A program made the translations under genes and the position numbers. Under the pieces are notes generated by a model that did not search any database, was not told the origin of the DNA, and saw nothing but the letters and a program-made list of their open reading frames with translations. Below, in pieces: positions 1 through 13,600 of a stretch of 51,860 nt of DNA (positions within the stretch are counted from its first letter, which is position 1; the number at the start of each line of letters is the position of its first letter). The stretch spans positions 1 through 51,860 of the forward strand of contig CAZMYR010000009.1 in assembly GCA_964570585.1 (NCBI GenBank). Direction: 5' to 3'. The stretch comes from G020354945 sp964570585 (GTDB lineage Bacteria > Omnitrophota > Gorgyraeia > JABMRG01 > JAFGKX01).

Positions 1-2
1 GA

Positions 3-1620
3 TATACCCAGAAAAGAGAAGAGCAAGGAGGGAATCTTAACAAGGCCACTACTACAGTAAGAAGCAATATTGCCTACAACTTGCTTGAGCAGGTGGTTTA
101 TTACGAAGATGTAATAACCTCGTCAGCATCATCCGGCCTTACAACACATAGCACTATGTCGAATATGCAGTATGACGCGCAGGGGAGAATAGCAAGCTTT
201 AGCCAGACAAGGCGTGAAACAGGAAGCGGCTTAGATAAGACAACCCAGATGCAGAGGAGTGGAATAAGCTACAACTCCTTAGGCCAGATAACCGGCTATA
301 AAGATACTATAATAGTTACCTTCGATAATCTTGATTTTACAGTTATCATTATTATGTCCGGCATTGAATATGATTCAAAAGGACGGATAAAGGAGTATAC
401 AGAGCAGAGAAAAGAAAATGGAGAGTTAACTACTGTAACATACAGAGAACAAATAAACTATAATTCATTGGGCCAGATTGTATCATATGAGGATGCCACT
501 AGCTATGCGGATGCTTCCCATATTATATTAATTAACTCGGTAAGTAATATTGAATACGATTCCCAGGGTAGAATAAGAAGTCTTAAGCAGGAGGTGGATG
601 AGATTTATTCCTGGGGAGAAGGTGAATTACACAAGCGCTCAACCACTCAAAGAACAAATACCCAATATAATATACTCGGTCAACTCATTTCTTATCATGA
701 TACAACCACCTTACCCACAGGTGAGGTTATAAATACAGATACTGATGATATAAGATATGATATCAATGGTGACCGAAGAGGCTGGCATGAGAAGACGGTC
801 TCCTCTACAGCCCCTGCCCTTATCACGGAAAAGACTTATAGCAATGTTGTCCTTTATGATAATAAGAAGATGTCATCCTACGATGTTAAGCTCCACACAT
901 ATGGCGTAGTGAATAAGAGAAAGCTGTTCCAAGAACTCGAGAAACTGAAGGCCCTCGGTCTTTTTGATTATGGTGATGGTTTTAGTGTCAACGATATGAA
1001 GGATATTGATAAGACCGAATGGCAGAGCTGGAAGAATATCGAGTATAAAGGCAATTCTATGGTCAGCGCTGAGTATCATCATAAATACCCTGTTATTACA
1101 AATGATGAGACCGGAGAATGGCAATATGTAGAGACAGATGTTGCATATGAAAGGGAAAGGAACCAGAATGTTATAACTACTACCACAACTATTAAAGGTC
1201 AGATAAAGAACATCGGCCCCGGAGTCCCTGAATATGGCGAAAGGACTGTTGTCACAACAGAGACGCTCGATGAGAATAGCGTTGCAAGGGAAATAGTCAC
1301 CACTGTTACCCAGAACTGGGATAATCCCAATACACCGGCTGATCCTGACGCTGACCCCATAGATGAAAGAGAACCCCAGACCACCAAAAAAGTCGATATC
1401 GTATATGATTCCAAAGGCAATATCCACAAATATACCTCGCCTAAAGACGGAGATAAACCTGAAGGCCAGGCAACCTTAACCTATAATAATTTCGGCCAGG
1501 TTATCTATGAATATACCCAATATTCCGATAATCAAGCCAGCGGAGAAAATAACTGGGCCAAGGCCTGGTATACCTATGACAGATTCGGGGATGTAAGAGA
1601 GACTAATACCCAGCGCTATA
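3..1620 (+). repeat. YD/Rhs-like repeat array in the giant protein
   Basis: Alternating short motifs of the form YDSxGRI and YNSLGQI recur every 30-55 residues. Examples are YDAQGRI, YNSLGQI, YDSKGRI, YNSLGQI, YDSQGRI, YNILGQL, YDINGDR and, after a gap, YDSKGNI, YNNFGQV and YDRFGDV. The array already runs at the left edge of the window, where the frame reads YTQKREEQGG then NIAYNLLEQV. The YxxxG spacing is typical of YD repeats of Rhs/teneurin shells and wall-associated proteins. The units are more degenerate than classical Rhs repeats, so the assignment is by pattern only. Confidence 0.65.
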
Positions 1621-4600
1621 AGACGTGGACCGAGACTGTTTCAAGCGGCGGATGTGGCGGTGGACACAGCACAATCAGACACACCATAGATGATAAAGAC
1701 GTATATAACAGGTACAGCGAAAGGACTGAACATAATGAATATCACAATTCTGAGGTCATAAGCAGTTCCGGTGGTGGCGGAGGCTGTTTAGGTGGAATAC
1801 TTGGAGGAATTTTAGGAGCCTTTACAGGCGGTATAGCGCTCATTATTATGGGCGCCATAGGTGGTTATTTGCTTGGCGAGGCCAATCCTGAATTAATCCA
1901 GATTGCCTGGCAGGTATTTAAGATAGCGGTCTCAATATATATAGGTTTTTCTGATGGCGGATTTTTAACTAAGATGTTGTTTGAAGTTATGTGGGAAGTT
2001 GTGGCTGACATAACATATCAGCTTGCCACTACCGGAACTATTAACTGGGAGCAGGTAGGCGAGACTGCCTATATGGCTTGCGCCACATCTTCACCTATTA
2101 GGGCTGTTCTGCTGGATGTTGTCAAGGATGTGCTTAATACGCTTGGCAATTTAGCAGAGGCTATTGGCTTTGGAGACGGCAACTGGGGTGATTTTGTGAC
2201 AGGCACCCCGGGCGCTGGAGGCGAAACCTATGGCAAGATAGACTGGAACAACTGGTTTGCTGAAGCTACTTGGAAGGATGCAACAGCATTCTGGACTAAT
2301 GCCCTTCCATTAGCCACTATTCAAGTAGCTGTATCTGAAGTAGGCAAAAGAAACGACTGGAGCCCATTTATGACAACATTTATAACTTCAATGGCAACCC
2401 AGACCTTTAACACCGGAAACTTGACGGTTGACGGCCTAATGAGAGACCCCGGCGCTCTTATAAAGCCGTCATTAAGAGCCGCGTTATATGGTGCCATAGC
2501 AGAATGGGAAGAGGAGACAGATATGGCTCCTATCCTGAAGGCCTTTGTAAAAGAGGCCTTAGAGCAGGTTGCTGCTGCGATGGTTGACCTTGCATATGCG
2601 GGGCTGGGATTTAAACTTGGTCCAATAAAAGTTGAATATGAAAGCAAACGCGATGAAGACGGAAACGTAACAATAGAGGGTATAGATGATGAGGATGTCC
2701 GCAACAGAATAGCAGAACTTATAAAGGATGAAGGCGTAGAACCTGAAGTGTATATGACATTAGGCAAAGGGCTCAGGATTCAATGGGCTGTCTCAGCAAA
2801 CGAGCTTGAGTTCACACCTAAAGAAATAAATGAGAATCAGCCTCGTTTAGCAAAGGCCCTGGGTGATAAACTAAAAGATAAGTCCGGCCGGATGCTTCCA
2901 GATGATTACCAGCTCCAGGGTAGTTTAATATTTAATAGCGATGGAGAGATAGATGCCAGTCTGGCAGATTTTGTAAGTGAGACAAAATCTGAAGAAGCGG
3001 CTGAATGGGCAGAACGCTCCTTAGGAACCCATATTTCATTAGATAAACTTATAGCAGAGATAGGTTCGTTCGATAAGCTCGATGCTGCAATGGCAAAGGA
3101 TTATAGTGGACAGCTGCTGGACTTCGTCATAGATGCTGCTCAAGACGGTATCTTGACTGCAGAGATTGTTAAGGATGTACTTAGCGGTTATGAGATTCTG
3201 ATATCTAAACTTGATTTTCAGGGTATGACCTCAGAGGATGCCTTAAGCACTGTTAAAACCATAGCAGCAGATATTACAGATGTGGTCAAAATCGCTTTTG
3301 CCAACAAAATTTATGACCCAGAAATTACCAAGGCTGCCTTTAGCGCATTGGGAGCTATGTTTACCAAGGTTATGGAGAACTGGGAGGTATTCGGCGAGCT
3401 CCTGGTTGATGCTGTTCATGAAATAAAAGAGGCAATAGTTAATATAGTAAGAGAAGCTGTAAAAACCGGTAATGAAAAACTTATGATAGAAGTTTCCAAG
3501 CAAGCGTTAGATACATTTAGTAAAATGGTTGCCACCTTCCTTGATAAGGCCTTTGAGATAAGAGCGAAGTTAGGCGATGCTATGGTGGTTGATATGCTCA
3601 GAGAGCTCGTCTGTGGTATAGCAGATACTCAAAAAGCTGCAATAGAATCAGGAAACCAGAAGGTTATAAAAGAGGTTACAAATTATGCTTCAAAGATACT
3701 GGAAGAGGTGTTTGATAAGCTCAATGAAGAAGGCGGCATATATGAGCAGGCAAAGGATGCAATGAATAACGGTGATATAACTAAGGCCATGTTGGTCTCA
3801 AAGCTCGCAGACACAGTCTTAGCTGGTTTTATAGAGATGGCAGAGAATATTATTGCAGGAATTGCCAGCGGAAAGGTTACCCAGGAGACTGCTACAGAGG
3901 TTATTAATAATCAATTGCAGCATCTCCAAAACATAGCAATGAAATATAAGGTTAAGGATGCCAATGTCATATCTATCACTATTGTTGCCAAGACACTAAG
4001 AACAGCTATGCAGATTCAGGCTATAGCTCGCGATGCAGTAAAAGAGCTGGATAAAGACATAATAGGTAATATTAAGAAGCAGTTAAACAATATGATGGAG
4101 GCCTTTATAAATAAAACAAAAGAAGAAAACGCCCAAGAAGCAGGACAGCAGCTCACCGAGATATTAGGGGCTAAGCAAAAAGGCAAATCAGAGCTTGAGC
4201 TTGTGATTGAGACACAGGCATTAATAGGCGCTATACTCAACGTTGCTGATAAAGTAACTGATAAGAGCAAAGTTGCCAATGTTCTCACCCCTGTAGTCAA
4301 TCTATTACACCAGACCCTTGATGCCTATGCAGGCAAGGTCAATAATGAAGGTATGAGCAGAAAGGACAGTATCCTCTTTAAAAAGGCAAAAGAGGATTGG
4401 AACAAGCACTTAAGAGGCGGTTTAAACGACCTTAATATAGCCGGATTGCAGGAGGAGATAAATAATATAAATACCCTCTTTGAGAGCATTTCTTGCCCGT
4501 CATTGCGAGGAGAAGCAATCTCAGAACCGCAAGCCGAAGCCGACGAATCCGTCATTGCGAGGAGCGCTAGCGACGAAGCAATCCCGCAACTCACAATGCG

Positions 4601-7600
4601 CACCGAGATGATGAACCTCTCAGAATTTCTAAAGAAATGGGGAAAATTCTTTGACCTCTCCAGTGAAGACAGATTATCACTCAATTTTAATGCAAAAATA
4701 GTCTGCCTCATAGACCCCATAACCGGTAAACCCTATGCTGCTTATGCAGTTGGCGGCGAATCTTTGGGTACTCTTACCACCAAAAAGCCAATAGGCCTTA
4801 TCTTTTCAAAAGAAAAGACATCTATCATAACAGCTATCCGCATAAATGAAAACGGAGGCTTGACCCTTAGAGTAAAAGGAGATATGGACTTACATAAGCC
4901 TCGAACATCTGGCGAGGCTGAGTTAGGCGGCCAAAGCCCGGCAAGAACATCCAGCCAATATACCGTAATTGAAGATGGAAAAGACTATATTGCAGTCAAC
5001 GGATTAGTTGAATGGGAACTCAATTCAACCACCGGCACCCTCCTTCATATGGCCTTCAATCCTGGCCACAAGGCCTATGATGCATCAGGAAGGCCCTTAT
5101 GGCATGATTCCCAAAACCGCAGGTTCTACCAGGATGGCAAGGTACGTAAGAGCTATACCGATAGACAGACTGGCACCTTTGTTGAAGAGAGAGTCAAACT
5201 TAATCCTGAAGGGGAATGGAAAGAGAAAGGAAAATGGGGATTTGAATACCACTTCTTTAATGGAAGCGGAACTAAGCGTAATGTGGTTAATGATAACACA
5301 AAACAGCAGGTTTTAGACAGTATCAATGCGGAGCTGGGAACAATACCATACCGATTTTATAATCTGGACGGTAACCTCATCTTCGCTTCGAAGGGAATAA
5401 CACCTGTAACCTACATGCCTAACGGCATAGATAGGGTTACTTCTGAGATGACTGTATTTACCCTTGATGACAAAAGCAAACTTATATATGGAAACGATAC
5501 GGCTACAATAAAAGGGCCTGATGGTAAAGAACAGGTTCTTAAGGGTGCGATGGTTACATTCGATACTCTAGAGGGTAAGGTTCAGCAGCTCGTGACAAAC
5601 GGAACAATAAGGACAGCAGAGATTGATGGCCAGCTGTATATAATATCTTATCAGGTTTATAATATTACAGACCAGCATACCCACCGCAGCCTGGATGAGA
5701 TGATAGAGGTCAAGCTCGAAGGTGCGGGTACAGAAACAGAGTCAAAACGCAAAGGCGGAATCGCTGATTCTGTCCATCTTAATGCAGATAACCCCAAAGA
5801 TTTAATCATCAAGGCCGGCAGCATATACACAATGGTGACCCAGGTGAAGAACAACAAGATTGCAGGGGCCAAAATACTGGTAACTCCAAATACTGTTGTT
5901 TACAATGACGGCAGTACAGATATAACCATTGCTGGTACAACCCTCGCCAAAGGCCAACAGGCAATTGTTACTGCTAAAGGATTGATAAAGTTAGGCCCAG
6001 AGATTAAACTTATGGGTACACCTTTCTCTATCGATCCAGATTCAATCTATTCGGATAAATTAATTCTGCGCAATCTTATAACAGGTGAACTTGTTGTTTC
6101 TGGAGAAGAGCTAACCTTGCCTAATGGCATAATAGCTACCTTAAACTCAGAAAAACAACCAGATGGCGATTGGCGTATAGTACTTACTCCTGTGGCTCAG
6201 AAGTTAAGTTTTAAAGTAGGAGATGAGACCATACAGTTTGACTGTGTTGCCGGTAAGGGTGGAATAAAAGGGAATATCACGGTGGACAACAGAGAGTATG
6301 AACTAGAGCTATTAGAGCCGGTACCAGTGGCAGGCCAAGATTTCACCATTAAACAGGATCTAAAAGACCTTGGTGTTGTTTCGATTACCTATGCTACAGA
6401 TACAGAAGGCAATATTAAGCCGGAAATTGGTAGCACCTTCACCTATGTCGATTCCAAAGATAACAAAACTACTTATACGATAACTGAGGTTAAGGGCGAT
6501 AAGTTTTTCTTTAAAGAAGTTAAGCCAGCTGAACCTTCAGCGGTCTCATCTGTAGCTGGAGAACTAACAGGATTCATGCCACAAGTAGGTGGATTTGGGC
6601 CAAAAGTCCCGGTGGGCGCAATCATATCATTATCATTATGTGCAATTCCTGCACCGACACCAGCAAAAGAACCAGCAGCAGAACCTAAGACAGAAGAGCA
6701 GCCATCTACGCCAGAAGCATCTAAACCTACACCAGCACCCGAAGAAGCACCAGTACCAGAACCTAAGCCGGTAGAAGAACCATCTACGCAAGAAGCAGCG
6801 CAGAACGAGTTCATGGATAAGCTATTTAAGGCATACGAGGCTGTTGATAAAAATGAGGCGTATATTGAAAGATATGGAGAGGCTTCTTTACGCACCAAGG
6901 TCCTTCCAAGCGGACAAGAGATAGTTTCAGTTGTTGCTGAACCGCGTGGTTCTCAAGAAGCAATGGATTTATTCAAAGAATACATAGAAAATAGGATTCA
7001 ACAAGGAGAATTTAATCCAGAGCAATGGCAATTTTTGGTTATGGGCGAAAATCCCTTAGCAGATAAATTGTTAGAATTGAGATTTTTTGCTGAAGTGGCT
7101 CAGCAATTTAATATAGGGTTTGAGGAATGCGGCATCTATTTTTGCAGCGAAGAGGTTTTAAGAAATACAGCAGCAGAACTCGGAGTTGATATAAATGAAG
7201 TTTATTTCCACGCATATAGCGGCTTAATAAATATTTTTAATTTTGAAGCACAGAGAGCCTTTAGTTTTCTTGCTGATCTAAAAGGTATTGAAGCTTCTGA
7301 GATGGCTAATCTGTTAGAAAAAACAGTGCAGAAGAAAGCAGAAAAATATGGGCTTGGATATGGGGAAGAGGTAGAAGAATCTAACCCTGCCCATCAAGCT
7401 TTTAAAAAAGACATCGCTAGTGAATTCGAGGAAGTTATAACAGCTTTGATTGACGTTGCTAATGTAATGGCCAAAGATTGGATTGGAAACAAGATGAAGC
7501 CTCTGGCCGGGAAAAAGCATATTATGATTTACGGCTATTCTTCCGCAGTTGAGACTTTGTTCGGCAAAGATAATTGGCAAGAGTTTGAAGCAACAACTAT

Positions 7601-10600
7601 CTCAACCCCCACGATACAGCAAGCAGAAATTCAGCCAATTGAACTTCAACTTGCTCCGATAACAATTGAACTTGGAAAAGTTATTAAAGATAACGAGCTA
7701 AAAGGCGACGGCGCTACTATAAATCTTACTGGAGCCTGGAAATCTTATGTAATAAAGACAGAATGGGATGGAGGAGAATGGGATGGAAAGAGCAAAATTG
7801 GCACAATAGATACCGCAAATGGCAAACCCGCGGATATCATCGGCGCTTATCTGAACGTTGAGACAGGACATCTAATATTTATAGCTAAAGGTGAACAAAG
7901 AGTGGTTTATAAAGAGGGTAAACCTGGTGGTATGCCAGATATCTGTAGGCATACAAAATACGATGTAATCAAGCAGGATGGAAATACCTTTGATGTTACT
8001 GGTATGGTTGAGTGGTCATATGACCCAACTGGCAAGAAGGGCTTAACCCATATGGCATTTAATCCTGGTGCAACAGCCACTATCGCAGATACCTTTAAGG
8101 GTGAGACAATAATAAAGAGTAAAGTCTTGGTAGCTGGAGATAACTTTGAGATAACAACCCAAGGGTTGAACGTAACCAACAGATACGATGTCGACTTTAT
8201 CAGCCAGGGATTTATGGTTAATGAAACATCAGCCGTTGTATTGGATAGGCCTGTTCGGGCTGATGTCAAATTAATCGAACCTACCAAAGATGGCCAAAAG
8301 CCAACCCTTATAATAGACAACCTTTATAACCCGGACGGCACCGAGTTAGACCTTAGTAAGGTTGAAGGAAGAATAATCTCTGAGGGTAATCGGGAAGCTA
8401 CATTTACAGGCCTCTCATTACGGGATGGCCTGATCTATATCTCAGCAGAGGGCTCCGGCATAATAGATACATCTTCACAAAAGCCACCCGAGTTGCCTTA
8501 TGAGTTACCACTACCTCAGACCTCAGAGTTTAAGTACACATTAACCGAGAACCTCGGCAATGGAGTAGTTGTCTGGAGCGGAAATATGAAATATGCCTTG
8601 ATGCCGACAGGTTCAGTCAGGGCACTGTATGACCAGCAAGGCGCAACAGGCATTATCGCAGATACCTTTAAGGGTGAGACAATAATAAAGAGTAAAGTCT
8701 TGGTAGCTGGAGATAACTTTGAGATAACAACCCAAGGGTTGAACGTAACCAACAGATACGATGTCGACTTTATCAGCCAGGGATTTATGGTTAATGAAAC
8801 ATCAGCCGTTGTATTGGATAGGCCTGTTCGGGCTGATGTCAAATTAATCGAACCTACCAAAGATGGCCAAAAGCCAACCCTTATAATAGACAACCTTTAT
8901 AACCCGGACGGCACCGAGTTAGACCTTAGTAAGGTTGAAGGAAGAATAATCTCTGAGGGTAATCGGGAAGCTACATTTACAGGCCTCTCATTACGGGATG
9001 GCCTGATCTATATCTCAGCAGAGGGCTCCGGCATAATAGATACATCTTCACAAAAGCCACCCGAGTTGCCTTATGAGTTACCACTACCTCAGACCTCAGA
9101 GTTTAAGTACACATTAACCGAGAACCTCGGCAATGGAGTAGTTGTCTGGAGCGGAAATATGAAATATGCCTTGATGCCGACAGGTTCAGTCAGGGCACTG
9201 TATGACCAGCAAGGCGCAACAGGCGTTATCGCAGATACCTTTGAAGGTGAAGTAGTAATAGCAGGCCGCTCTCTCAAAAAAGGTGACCAGTTTAGGATTA
9301 CCGGAAGTGGTGTTGAGATTATGCCTCCTGTAGAGCAGAATGCGAGGAGATTGATAAATGGTGAAGGACAGGCCTTAACAGCAGATATCATAAACAATAT
9401 AAGAGACAATACAGGAAAGCTTTTCGAAGGACAGCGCATTGAAGAACTCTTTATAAGGGCTATTGCAGTTGATGATAACAATACTCTGGTTATGTTTAGT
9501 AAACCAGATGTTATATATAATGCATTGGCATCTCTTGAGACAAGGGCTAAGGCCGGCAAAGGAGTATTTAAATCTACCGGTATTGAGAAAATCAATGTAC
9601 AGCCCTTGTTGCTGGTAAACAAAGATGGTATATCTGTAGCTTACTATGATAGTTCTGAAAGCGAGCCACAAGGCATAGTTGGTTTCTCCGGGATAGATAA
9701 GAAAACAGGGCTTGTTTCAGTAGATATTATAAATAAAAACAAGCGCTTTAGCGCCTTTGCTGACGGTAAAGCCTCCTACCTCTATCAGCAAGTATCAGAA
9801 GGTAATTTTGATTTAGTACTTATGCCACAACAAGGGCAAGATAATCCTTATTATGGCAAACTGATAAAGCGAAACGGGAATGTCACAGCTACAGGTGCAT
9901 TCCAAACAAAAGCCAAGCCTACTACCGATCCCGGTATTGCTCCTGAAGCCCTTGCACAATTTGTAGCAGATGCCTCAGTTATAACCGGCATTAGGCCTTT
10001 GATGGAAGATGGTATTAGTAAAGGTTTCAGGGTAGACGCTATTTCTGAAAACATAACCTCATCACTTATCTTTGCAGAAGGAACTGCAGGAAAGTATCTT
10101 CTTGCTTACCGCCTGGATGGTGATAGAGGAGATGAATACCATAGGTTATTCTATCTTGAGGACTCTGACAAATATAAGAAGAGTCCTGCTGGCGCATGTG
10201 CCTACTCTTACACAAGGAGCTTTGACGATGCTGGAGATGTAAAAATTATTGTACGGACAAAAGAAGCTTACAGAGGGGATGAAAAGTTTAAGGATAAGAT
10301 ATTAAAGATTAGAGGTGACCTAATAAAAGATAAGAACGATTGGAGTTATGCAATCGTTCCTGTCGCTGATGACAAGAGCCTGATAAAGGAGAAAGAGGTA
10401 AATACCTTTGCGGAAAGTCTTGAAGACTTCGGGGCAGACTTAGGTGAACATCTTGGCCTAAACAGGATATCCGACATCAGGATTGAGCCTTCTGCAGGCG
10501 GAACTGCGGCTAAGAAATATTTTGGACTTACTGGGAGGGTATCAGAGACAGGATTCAGGCTATTCGACCCGAGAGGAAGATATTATCTTGAGGTGAGTGA

Positions 10601-13600
10601 AAATGGTATAGGTATAGGCTTAAAGAATCATTCCATCTCAGGATTAAATAGAAGTACAGGTGAGATTACGGTCTTAACAAAGGCGGTATTTCTTGCGGGC
10701 AATATAGAAAACTCAGAGGATAGGCTCCTTCTTAAATGGTCAGATAAAGGCTGGAAACTTGAAAAATATACAGGAAAATATCAGAAGATATTCCATAAAG
10801 ATGCTAAAACAGTATTCGATGCATGTGAAGAAGTGCTTACTATACTGAAGAAAGATAACAAGATATCTATTGATAAGGTTCATAATGATATATCAAATCT
10901 TGAAATGGCAAGGGTCGCTTATACTATCTTCGTTGATTATCAAAAGGCGGCTGAGAGCTGGAACAGATTATATCAATCAGAGTATCAACATGAGATTCAT
11001 GGTGAGTTATTTGATAAGCTAATAACATTTGTTACTGATTTAATTGGCAAGTATGAGATTCAACTCCGCGGAACGCGCTTTGATATTTTTGGCACCCCTA
11101 TGCCAACCCTCCTAAGCGAATCTTCTTTATCTAAACCCTCTGAGCCTTCCTTTGAGACATTAGATGCAGAAAGCGCACAATTATTAAAGGCCCAGTTCAA
11201 GGATATAATCACCAGTGCATTTCAGAAGGTAAAAGCAGGAGATTTACCAGCGATTGCAAAGCTTATTGGCTCTCCTCAGCAAGGCAATCTTGGCTTAACA
11301 GGTAAGCATATAAAGTCCGCCATCGAGCACTATATTAAGGCAGAATCTGCAGAAGAGAATACCAGGGTATTCGCAGAGAATCTCGTTTTTGCAAATGAGC
11401 ATGCCAGAAAGGCAGGGTATGCTATCTTTGCAGCGAATACATTATTTATAGCTTGTATCTATGCCTACCAGAGTGAAAAAACAGCTAAGATATTACAGCA
11501 GATTGCTCAGGAAATTGCAGAAGGTATTGAACTATCCGGTAAGTATTATCTCGATGATAGATACTTAGCCGACCCAATCGTTGTTGGTTTAAGGATGGAA
11601 AAAGAGGATGGTGTGGCATATGAGAAGCTTATGAGATATCTGGTTGAATTTTCGCAGGCAGGCTCCTACCAGGATCCTAAGGTTGAAAGACTGCTTAGCT
11701 CTATAGCCACAGACACAGAGGCATTGATAACAGCGCTTGAGACAGATGCTGATACATCAGACATAGCCAAGACTGCTATAGGTCTTCATAGCAAAGTAGA
11801 GGCAGAACACATCTTGGCTGTTGTAGCTCAAAGAGAGGCAATGATAATTCTATCTGCCATGGATAAAGCTATCCAGGAGATAGGCAGAGTATATTCAGAG
11901 GAACGCTCATCCCTGCGTCAAGATGCAAGGTTTAGTTCTACTGATGAGTATCTCAGTGCAATTAAAGAATATGATACAGCTTCAGGTAGAATGACAGATA
12001 GGCTTGAAGGTTCTCTCCGGTTATCAAAGTTAGAACAGGAATATAATAGCCAAAAGAACAGATTGCTCCTTGATATAGTGGAGATGATACGCAATCCTGC
12101 CCCTGCGCAGGATGCCGATGCAGCTGCACCTACTGGCGAGATAGATTTCTCCCAGGTATTTATGCAGCCGTTAAATACCAATATGTTGCAAAGCACATCG
12201 GAGCTTGTAAAGTCCTCAGTAAATGCTAATGCCTATGATGAGGCGGTATTCTTAAAAAGGGCCAGGGAACAGGTAGAGCTATTGCTTAACTCATTAAATA
12301 TGGATAAACCCGCTATGTCTTTAACCACCTCTGAAATAGCCCATATGCAGCAACAGCTGTATAATGCAAGACCATATGCTGACTTCTGCCAGATTGCTAA
12401 CCAGATTGATATGCATAAGGCCGCACTAAGTTATCTATTGGCCCAGTCAGAGTCCTTGATGCAGAAGAATAGGGAGATTCTCGCCAAATATTATAAACAT
12501 GCAGATAAGAGCCAAAAGGCTATGTTCAAAGGGGTGGTAAGCGCCCAGCAGAGTCAAGTAGATGGAGAGCTCAATTTAAGTCAGTTTACACCTCTGCTCA
12601 ACAATATTATGGCTCAGCTCCAGAATAACATAGACAGAAACAAAGAGATAAAGATTGAAGAGACAATAGCAGATATGCAGCTATATGAACATAATCTGGC
12701 TTTGATAAATAGATTAAAGGCGGTAGAGTCAGAGTATGGCCAGATATTTGATAACTTGAAGCAGTCTTTGGCTGATAAGAGATACTCATTTATGAAGGAT
12801 TCTTCATTTGATAGAGGTCAGATTAAAAGATTTGCCGATGAAGTCGAGTATGCAGGCCTTGGTATTCATATAGCATCTATCCAGATAAAGCTGGCTAAAG
12901 CTCAGTTTATGCTTGAAGTGTCGCTCTCAAAGATAAAGAAAGATACGGGCAAAGTCATTGACAGAAAAGTAGATCAACAAGCAACTTCGCGAGCTATAAC
13001 CCAGGTATTTATGGGAAGAGCGCTTCAGTTTACGCCAGAAGATAAGATCTATTATAGCAGAGTAGGTGATGAAAGGCAAAGCGCAATAGCTTCTATCTTT
13101 ACCCCCAAGCTGGCAGAGGCAGAAAAGCAGTTGCAAACCCTGCAGACAAGAATAGATGAGATTGCCAGTCAATATAAAAAGAAGAGTCTGGATATGAAGG
13201 AGTTATCCACGGAACTTATCATTATGGATGCTGAAATCCTCTCTTCTTCAATAACGATAGTCTCAGAGCTTATTACCAAGCCGATTGCAGCTGACTATCC
13301 TTACAGAATGGATGATTACAAGTTGGTCCCAGCGCAGATAAGGGATAGCTTTGAAAGATTGTCAGTAGATTTGGCCAATCTTAAGAAGGTATTAGGGCTA
13401 TCAATAAGTATGCTTAAAGAGAACAACAGCTCTATAAATTCAGCCGCATTTGGTAAGGCATTATTTGGTATAGTTACACAGTATGCTGAAAAAGAGATGG
13501 CCTTAGCCAATATATTATTTATCCATTTGTCTTCCATAAACAACGTATACCAAAAGAAGGAAAAGGCCCACAGCACATGGGGTAAAATCAAAAGCCGTGG

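Noticed and set aside
81..83. TTG at 81 as the start of the giant gene
   Set aside because: The frame is open to base 3 and already encodes a repeat unit, so the gene continues off the left edge.
4325..4720. Minus-strand ORF across the repeat (ALLAMTDS-type translation)
   Set aside because: It is the antisense of an interspersed palindromic repeat within a well-supported plus-strand frame.
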